DNA from: Lingula anatina
Lineage: Eukaryota; Brachiopoda; Lingulata; Lingulida; Lingulidae
Assembly (NCBI RefSeq): GCF_001039355.2
Contig: NW_019775795.1
Coordinates: 43,278 to 107,277 of the forward strand
Reading direction: 5' to 3'
Length of the DNA: 64,000 nucleotides
Both the position numbers and the translations under genes were made by a program. Under the pieces are notes generated by a model, which did no database searches, had not been told where the DNA came from, and saw only the letters and a program-made list of their open reading frames with translations. Each line of letters opens with the position of its first letter. The first letter of the stretch is position 1. Below, in pieces: positions 55,463 through 64,000 of this stretch.

Positions 55463-57175
55463 TAAATTGGCAGTATCATATATCCACTGAACGTACTTCC
55501 GACTTTGGAGTTCAATGCCCTAGTAAAACATACATGAGCACACAGACGTATAATTAATTCATATTGAAACTTCTATTCTTTTGAACTGAACGCAAAATCA
55601 AATCAGGGTCGTCACCAGTAAACGGTTACAAACGGGCGTGGACCCCATATACTAGTATGCATGTATGTTTGTAATAATATTAGTGATTGAAACAAAATTT
55701 TTTTACATTTATCTTTTAAAGGTGTTTGTATATGTAAATAAATAAATAAATAAATAAATATCTTCTGTGGGCACATCCCCAACAAAACTATTGCTCTATG
55801 TAGATCGATTTAACTCCTCGGGGACTCTCGCTTAATGCAACCAGAGGATCAGATTAATAGACCTCCTATAGTTTCCGACGTACTCGTATAATCACAAGTT
55901 TTTTTCTATATTTAACTTAACGCCTGGAGAAGACAGCATATTAAAACAGATTAAAACATCTGTTAAGCTGATTGCATTCAGCAAGAGTGCTTGCGGAGTT
56001 GGGTAGATCTGTATGTACGTATTCAACGAGGAATGAACCCTATATGGTTCACCAATTATTCACAATCGACTTTATCGCCGATAAGTCTATTTGTAGGGTT
56101 TTTTTTAATCGAATCTCGGACCCCGTTTTATCTTTGCCATCATCTTTCCGGGTTCGTCTGCTCTTCTTTCTGCACTTTACGTCACTGTATTAGAATTACT
56201 GCGTGTCGTTAGTTATTTGCTTTCTATTTTCGTCCCCAGCGTTCTATATTTAGAAGCAGTGAACACTCCCGAACACTCCTAAAATGCATGTACTGATCTT
56301 ATAAGTCGGTTGAACTGGGTTTATTCTAGTCAAAATAGATAGACGTACATGGTTGAGACACTTAGACGTCTAATAGATGGACGTAATTAATACTTTAAAA
56401 CAGCCCAATTGATTCCGTATTCTGTTGTTGCTCTGCTCATATATATAATGATTGTGCCTGGTCAGATATATATATTAGGCTTAAGGATCCAATAATAGAA
56501 GTAGCTAACACTCTTTCGAATTGCTTCTATTGATTTTGTATAGTCTCGTGAACTTGTGTACGTCTTCGTTGAAACAATTTTAGAACGGATGTGTGTGGCA
56601 TTCGTGTTCGCGACTTAAAAATAGGTATTAACTTAATGCTAAGAAAAAAGTCCATTTCGTATATATATCCGCAGATTGTTTTGCTTGATTGCTGTTTGGC
56701 ACAGGTTCACTGCTTACTTAATCACCAGTAAAGGATTTCATAACTTAATTGTGTTTTTGCACTAAGAATAAAGCAGTGATATTTCTTCAATCAACAACTT
56801 GTATTGGGTTTGCTGTCCACCCCCGATACATCGACGTGATTAATACTGATTAAAATATTGGATGTAAACTACAACGCCAATACTATTTGTTGATGAATGA
56901 AAAAATAAAAAAAAGATTGATATTAACAGATTCTGGGATCAGGTGCAAGAGAAGGAGTGATTACTGAGTCTTCTAGTTATTGTTGCCTCCAAGTCTCTTA
57001 AACGATGTCATTTGTTAGACGAAAATCACAACGAAGATTACTTGTGAAGTTACTCAATACGGTATTTCCGCGGCAGATAAAAAAATTATAAAATGTCACC
57101 GAAAAAAATAAATTTTCTTCTCATAATTTGATGCTCGTCCTTGGATTGGGCGTTTTGTGTCATATCTACTTTAAG

Positions 57176-57835
57176 CCCCCGTCACACTTATTCGGAAACA
57201 GCAGGAATCAAGCAGAACCAGCCGGAATGATTAGATTTAAAAACCCGTACTACATTCGGGAAGAAATATCAAATTGACCTAAATTCTTGTAAGAATGCCG
57301 TTGGAATACTCAGAATGCGCTTGAATCCGCCTGGAATGATCCGTGCACATTTTGCCTGTATTAGCTCTCAAATGCAGCTCGAATGTAGTTGGAAAACTAG
57401 GAATCTCAATAATGCTGTCAGAATACAGTCAGAATATTTAGAATACACTTCGAATGCCGTACGAGTGTAGTTCGATTGCTGGGTGAAATAGGATCGAGAT
57501 GCATTCACTTTGTATTCTGGCTCATTCTAGCAGGATTTGAAGTGTCTTGCCATTTCGGTTCTCCCTCGAATGTGATCAGAATGTTTCGAATGCTGTTGGA
57601 ATGCCGTGAGAATATTTAGAATGCAGTCATAGTGGAGTAAGAATACTATTCAAATGCCATTCGATAATTTTCCACTTGGAATGCAAATTTTAACATAAGC
57701 AAAACATTCGGGCCGGCCACAAGAATGGGTTACAATATTTGGAATTTTTATAATGCTCTTCGAATATCCAGGAACGCACGAAGAATTGTCTTTCCGACGG
57801 TATTCTTGCTCATTCCGCCTCTTGTGTGACGGGGG
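57176..57835. mobile_element. Non-autonomous TIR element built of ~11-nt GAAT repeats
   Basis: About 660 bp bounded by CCCCCGTCACAC (57176-57187) and GTGTGACGGGGG (57824-57835). The interior is a degenerate short-period repeat of consensus GAATRCNGTYN recurring every 9-11 nt (for example 57421, 57432, 57441, 57452, 57463, 57474). No coding capacity. DNA transposon derivative; superfamily unknown. Confidence 0.7.
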
Positions 57836-59060
57836 TATTAGCAACTTCTGGGAATCCTGATACGTTGAAGCCGCTGTCTCTTCCTTGCGGTGCCGAAAGA
57901 AATATCGGCATCGCGCAATGCTATTTGAGTCTCTTGGAACCATTTTTAGGCCTGGACTGGAGAGGATATATTGATGTGCATCACATTTCAAAATAAATAT
58001 GTGATTTTGGCACAGCTCCATATGCCTGTAATTGTAAAGTATGGTTTTCAAATATGACTTGCATGGATTAAGATGTCTAGACGCGATACGTTTGTCACTG
58101 ATATTGACAAAAATACGAACCTCTGTTCATTGCTGGGTTAAGATACGATATTTTCTCCAATACGGATACGCAGACGCCTCTTATCTATTCAACTGAGAGG
58201 AAACCAATACTGGTGATAATGCATTGAAATATTGACGGGTCCACGGGGATTTGCTAGGAGCTGTGTGAAAAAAAAATAAATAAATAAAAACTATCTTCGC
58301 TACGTCAATATAAACTAGTACATACAAAGACATATTTTACATATTTAGGACATGGTGATGTAAATATGTTTGATCTTGTCTCGATTCTCTGGTTATACTG
58401 GTGATTTTTCTTTGGGTTGAGGGGGGGGGGTGAGGGTTAGGAGAAGGTGAATAGGAATAATATTTGCTAATAGTTAAGGGAGTGACACATAGGGCCTACG
58501 TCCTTATCCAGTTGTGAGACCCCTTATAATGGCACGTGATATAAGAAATTGATAAATGTTACAAAACATACTGGACACATTAAATGACTGGTCGTGTGTC
58601 ATTGGTATCTCTCTGATGTATGTATACTCTATGGCAGATGATTGGCAGTAAAAGCGACATCTATCGACTAATTGTTATTGATCACGTGGGATCCTCGCAG
58701 GTGTTATCGACTCCGGTCACGGTTTTGATGACAATTAAGCGCCGTGGATTGGGGATTATCTGATTTTGCCACTTCAAATCGACTTTTATTTCCAAAGGGA
58801 TGTTTCATGATGGGGAAAATTAATGAACTTAAGCTCCTCTTGAAGTGCGGCCCCGCTTCGTTTAATCTGTTTGCATAAACGTTGATTGTTACATTGATGT
58901 TTGCGCAATATAATTAAAAAAGCTTGTACTGCAAAACGAGCCATGTAGTCTTCGCATCTCAAGGTTGGAGTACCTTGTTGAAATAAAAACTGATGAGAGT
59001 TGTTTTCTCAATTATGGTACTTAAAATTGGCGAACAAGTTGTGAACGTTTCGAAACCACC

Positions 59061-59231
59061 GTAGGGGACCGTAGGGGACCGTAGCAATAGTCCGAAGGTT
59101 CAAAGGTTCATTGGTCCGAATGTTCACTACAGAATCTTTGGACCAATGAACCCTTTATTAAAAAAAAAAAAAAACTGAAAATGGTACCATTTTTCGGACC
59201 AATGAACCTTCGGACTATCGAGACGCCCCCG
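59061..59231. mobile_element. Hairpin MITE-like element with TTCATTGGTCCGAA arms
   Basis: Arms CAATAGTCCGAAGGTTC and GAACCTTCGGACTATCG are complementary. Inner TTCATTGGTCCGAA recurs in both orientations and an A run lies at 59160-59174. A GACCGTAGGG duplication sits at the left end. Confidence 0.65.
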
Positions 59232-60475
59232 AAACCAATGCTAACGATTCAAATTCATCTTACAAATTCCAAGATATTTCATCCTTCACCCAGTTTTGGT
59301 CGCTGTGAAGAATGATGGTGATATTATTTTGTGGCGGGGAAAAGAGATCTTCTGCCTTCCCCTGTCTGTCTGATTATGAAGTTATACACTGTATATGGTG
59401 GGTGGTTGGTCCATGTACCTTCTTCCATTTTTGTCGCATTCCCTTTCAGGAGAGATCACTGCATCATGGTCTAAGGTGGATCGTTTCCTTTTAGAGCACG
59501 TTTTAATCGACAATTTCCTTCTCTAGTGTTTGGCATAGAGAACCTTATTATCAATCATTGTTAGTATACATTTATGACAAGTAAAATTACCTCGTGTTTT
59601 ATTTTTATTATTATTATAATTTCGTGGAATAAGTCTTACGGATTGTATTGCCTTTATTTTCCGTTTGCAGTTCAACTGCGGTTTCATTCCCCAACGTGGT
59701 ATTGGTAATCGGTGTCAATGCCACTGACAGGTTGATAATGAGTGAGATACATTTATACGAAACTAGGAACTTCAACTATAAATAGCGTTCGTGCATGAAT
59801 GCCTTTAAAATTGTGTGCACGTGTATGTGAGTTAGTCCTCGCGTGCGTATTTGGTGTGCATGACAGTATGTGTGGACGTGTATATTTGTGGTAGGCCGTT
59901 GGTTTCGAAGGCAAACTAACGTACGTTCATGCCTTCCACGGCGACATCCAAATGATCGTTGAATTTCAATAGTATATTTCAAAAATTCGAACTCTGTTCC
60001 ATTCAGTTCATTAAGACAGCGCAGGTCGAACATTGTACGCAATGGCTTTTGGCGTTAATTATGGATATCTTTGTGAATGACAGAACGAATGTAAACTGGC
60101 GGTAGCATGAATAAGTTATGTCTCAAAAGAAACCTACTAAAAGAATAGAAACAATGTACGGTTACGTGTTGAACTGTTCTGTAGGCCTAATACTGCAACA
60201 AGCTCAAGGACACAGTGCGGCTGTGTGTGCAAGGTGTCTCCTTTAGACCAATAATTAAAAACACTGAAAGTCAGTTCGCTAAACTTGTTTGAGTTTAACT
60301 TGTCTTCTTATAACGGTCCATGTGTTAAAATTGTAATTATCGTATGAGGTTAAACCTGTCGTCAAGTGATGGCCATGTTGCCAGTTTGTCTAGCTTGTTA
60401 TAGTTGTATGTAAATTGTGTCCTTAGAAATGGCCAAACATAACTTAAACATAAATATTCTTGAAATGAACAAACC

Positions 60476-60477
<2 letters not shown>

Positions 60478-60528
<51 letters not shown>
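60478..60528. repeat. (AT)n microsatellite
   Basis: About 25 uninterrupted AT units. Confidence 0.95.
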
Positions 60529-60531
<3 letters not shown>

Positions 60532-62835
60532 CGTGTGTTACACTGGCCTTTTTGAAATAGTCAAATAGTCAGATTGTTGCTGTTACGGTTTTATGGCCAA
60601 GCTGCCTACCTGAGTTAATTTTGCAACATGAAGGACGCTGAAACGGTTGTGTGCATAAATGTCGTTCATTTCACTTGCAATGGGCATGTCATGAACATTT
60701 CTTAGACATTGTGCATGACAAACTCAAGGGCAGTTACACGTCCATCTTTCGCTTACGCCTGCTTTCTTCCTAAATCGTTTTGTCATGACCGTGTGTTTAA
60801 TATTCCTTTATTATTGCATATTTAGCAAAGCGAAGCACCTTCGACAGTCGTGCATTTAACTGACCAGTGTTCTAGCTTACATCGTCATGTCATGACCATG
60901 TGTTAAATATTCCTAAAACATTGCCTGTTTAACACCGCAAAAGACCCTGGACAGCCGTGCGTTTAATCGCCCTTGTGATTCTACTGATTAACGGCCGCTT
61001 TGAATAGACTTAAGACAATAGTCACAGATCAATATCAGAATATGCCAAGATGTGACGGAGATAGCTGGTCTCGGATAATCGGATAATCCATGCAGAATCG
61101 ATTTTTCATCAGCATTTCACAGTTTCACACGCTCAAGGGCCACTGGGTCGGCGTTTTGGCATGGTTACAAGGGAGCCGTTAACAAAGTGAAATGAAACGC
61201 TTTTCTCGTTATAAGCAGCGACAGGGCAGGGATTAATGCGGAGCTGTGTTTCTGGTATAGTGACAGCCGGAAGTCCATTGAGAATTCAGGGAGCATTCAG
61301 AAAGAGTTGATCGGCGGACTAAGGCCGCGTTCACATCAAGTTGAGCCATGGCTCTACAAAGCCACGACCTAAATATGGCGGACGTGCATGAAAGGAAAAC
61401 CGCCTAATATTTTAATAGTCTCTCCGCCTCTCACACGCCTTTCCATGTGTCGTCCCAATGGAGCCGAGATTTAATGACTGTGCCCCCGCAGGGACGACGC
61501 TTGGGGAAGCGTGTGACTAAAAGGGAATAATAGAGCTGAGAATAATGGGATGATCAAAGGTTAAATATAACGACAGCCTATCTCCATACAAAGTTAAGAT
61601 AAACACAAAACCTGTTTTAAATTTTGTCTATATATATAGAATACATACCGTGCCATCCACTCCAGTTTATTTTATTTCCATTTGTCATAAGCCGATTAAA
61701 CTGTCTTATGTGTTTCTAGTATTTTGACATCGCACTGAATACAATTATGTGGACCAGGACGCTAGTATTAATACCATTGTTTTATGGCTGTCTAATTATA
61801 ACAATAAAACATAATGGAAATGAAATGAAACTAGCAAGATATAAGACGCAGAATGCTTAAACAGCTTCCCCTTTATCATACGTCAAAGAGCCCATCTAAG
61901 TATCTGATACATGATGCTCATCATTTCCTAGAAATAACCAGGTTATCGTCCTCGTAGTCATTCCTAGAACACTCATGATGCTTTACGATATCGATGCTTC
62001 ATTGAAAACTATCTCATATATCTCTCCTTCAATAACGCTATCTGTCCAAACACAGTGTTTATTCTTTATAATAGCGATCCACTCAAGAAAGGCAACAAAT
62101 CAATTGTTACACTTCATTTTCTAGGAATCCCATTTGTAATTGAGACGATCAAAATTGATATATTTCCCTAAAGAAACAACAGGTTGCGTCAACTCTGACT
62201 AGATCTGCTAATGATACTTTCATATTTGTAAAAAAAAATATGAAAATATTCATGCTGATATTTAGTTCAATGCCCTTTTCTTTGTCCGTTGTATAGATTA
62301 TTAAAACATTTAGATAGTTGATTTCATTTTTTTATTCAATTTTCATTTATGTTATTTTGTATTCTTTGTTTATATCCTTTTTAATTTTATTTATGCCAAA
62401 GTATTAATTGTAAAGATTATATTTTATTTGCTTATCTGTCTATCATCTGTATGTTTTTTTCATGTTGGTAGAGGATAAAGCATAAAGTACAAAGCACCAA
62501 TTTTGCAGCAGTACACCACTTCATGTGCACTTGCCGAGAAATACACTTACGAGTTATCTGCGTTGACAGTTGAAGTGTTTTTATCTGGATATATCGACGA
62601 TCGTTTCTTGGAAGTGAGGATATTAATCGAAAGTTAACATGGATGAATGTGTATTTAAGAACAACATAAAATGTCATTGACAGACCGAGAAGTGCGTGTA
62701 GAGTGGCAATAATAACGACTGTAATGACAGTTATCTAAAGAAGTATCGGACACATTTGTACTTTCAAGCACAGGAAATACTGGGAAAACTCGCCTCTTTA
62801 CTTTCACCACGCCTCTGCTGTTTCTAGAAACACCA

Positions 62836-63014
62836 GGTGTAACAGAGATGCTAGGAACCGCCAGGAACCGTAGTTCGCTCCCCATTACTTTGTACAGGTG
62901 ACATTCGTCCCATATACTAACCCCAATACTCCAACTACTATAACCCTAACCTGTAATTATCGTATGGGAATCCGGACTTCCATCCATTCCTAGGACTTCT
63001 ATTCCTGTTACACC
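62836..63014. mobile_element. MITE, GGTGTAACAGGAAT family, copy D
   Basis: 179 bp; ends GGTGTAACAGAGATG and ATTCCTGTTACACC, with the same interior as copies A-C. Confidence 0.83.
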
Positions 63015-63706
63015 TGAGTTTCAGACACAACTCGAAACACTATTCTATTATCAGCTTGTTTGTCCCATTACTGGCAACGGCAATGTCATGTTTATAATGG
63101 ATGTCATTAGAGTTTTCAAAAAAATTTGAAACTCGGGGTGATAGGCCAAACAACAGAGACATACTGATAGTAGTGAAGTGAGTTACCGAAGTTATCGCGA
63201 TTTCAGGGTACTTCTGCGGGCAACCTAAGGCTCTATTCTGTACAAGATACACAAAACACAATGGCACAAAATAATGTGCACGTAAAGACGGTAATAGACA
63301 TACAAAGCGCAGCATATATTTATTTGCCTGTAAAACAAAAAGTGAAATTTCCATGAAAAAGCAACACTTTGTCCTCTCATCACCAATGAGCCCGTATATA
63401 ACCCTGTCCACAAAATCACTATATACGTACCCTTTTTTGTGTCTTACGTTTCCAATTTTTAATACCTCGTAAAACAAATGTGGGAATTCGTAGATTTCTC
63501 TAGTAACGTTGGTAGTAGGCATCTAGAACTCAAAAACAAGCTATCATCTCTCCAGTTCTGGAAATAGAATGTACCTTGGTGAGACAAAACGTTGACATTT
63601 CCGGAAAGGTTTATTTTTGTCTGTCCATATAAAGGTAGCCCTAACTTGCTTTGTTCAAGATAATTCACAAGTGCAGGAGAGGCCATGCGGTAATTCCAAT
63701 TCCATA

Positions 63707-63924
63707 GGCTCTATTCCCATAGATTTTAGATCGATCTATCCCCGCGGGGAGTCTCGCTAGATTACTTTCAGATAATCCGACTTAAATGTCCGTCCCGCCT
63801 ACTACAAGCAGTAAGGGGGTAATTAACTTTCGTGTCCGCCCGGCTGACAGCTATTTAGCGTGAACCCCCAGCGAGTTAGGTCGATCTAAAGTAGGTCGAT
63901 CTAATCTATGGAAATGGGGTGATA
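63707..63924. mobile_element. MITE, TAGATCGATCTA family, copy 2
   Basis: 218 bp, same orientation, differing from copy 1 at only a handful of positions. The high identity suggests recent activity. Confidence 0.85.
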
Positions 63925-64000
63925 GAAACCATTACAAAGCAGTCGGTAACAGCTGCATGTTAATAAGACCGACAGCGGGTGAACTAAGAACAAGCTAGGT

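Larger units (their letters stand above)
51652..64000. other. TASK-like gene first intron, 3' part in the window
   Basis: 12.3 kb with no exon recognised; the second channel exon, which should begin near the TYR-GLY-HIS filter codons, was not found. Contains several MITEs, an (AAT)n array at 53184-53228 and an (AT)n array. Confidence 0.65.

Noticed and set aside
57650-58051. 133-codon minus-strand frame
   Set aside because: It runs through the end of the TIR element at 57835 and has no family features.
63040-63522. 160-codon minus-strand frame
   Set aside because: No recognisable motif, AT-rich codon mix unlike the real exons, and overlapping alternative frames; probably chance.

Overview
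The window is eukaryotic nuclear DNA: AT-rich, with short exons split by GT-AG introns, long introns, many microsatellites and several families of short inverted-repeat (MITE-like) elements. The gene content and the frequent TACATGTA-type words fit a marine invertebrate. A lophotrochozoan, perhaps a bivalve mollusc, is my best guess, but the sequence alone does not prove it.

Three protein-coding genes are supported. (1) Minus strand, 22887 down to 5104: a 12-exon gene of the cartilage intermediate layer protein (CILP) type, rebuilt here exon by exon with every splice phase agreeing. It predicts 1381 residues: an acidic, proline- and tyrosine-rich cytoplasmic tail, one membrane segment, TSP1, a carboxypeptidase-regulatory-like fold, an Ig domain, the long CILP core, and two PAN/apple-like domains. 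(2) Plus strand, 26498 to 28958: a 4-exon gene for a 181-residue secreted single-domain NTR protein of the TIMP N-domain type. (3) Plus strand, from 35177: the first coding exon of a TASK-type two-pore potassium channel (KCNK3/KCNK9 family). Its intron splits the first selectivity filter and runs off the window, so it is at least 28.5 kb long.

Layout: 1-5103 is the 3' flank of the CILP-like gene, with several mobile-element copies. 5104-22887 is the CILP-like gene. 22888-26497 separates two divergently transcribed genes and contains one unexplained open frame. 26498-28958 is the NTR gene, with a decayed LINE fragment in intron 1 and a MITE directly after the stop codon. 28959-35176 is intergenic DNA ending in a cluster of GCAGACGA/TCGTCTGC words just upstream of the channel gene. 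35460-64000 is the channel intron, made of repeats and MITEs, with no other exon I can support.

There are two assembly gaps (20456-20731 and 49939-50436). Each is flanked by a long direct duplication of 1259 and 1215 bp. These look like contig overlaps that were never merged, not real duplications. The second copy of CILP exon 2 (20732-21276) should therefore not be counted as a real exon or paralogue.

The three genes show no evident functional link, although the CILP-like and NTR proteins are both plausible extracellular-matrix components.
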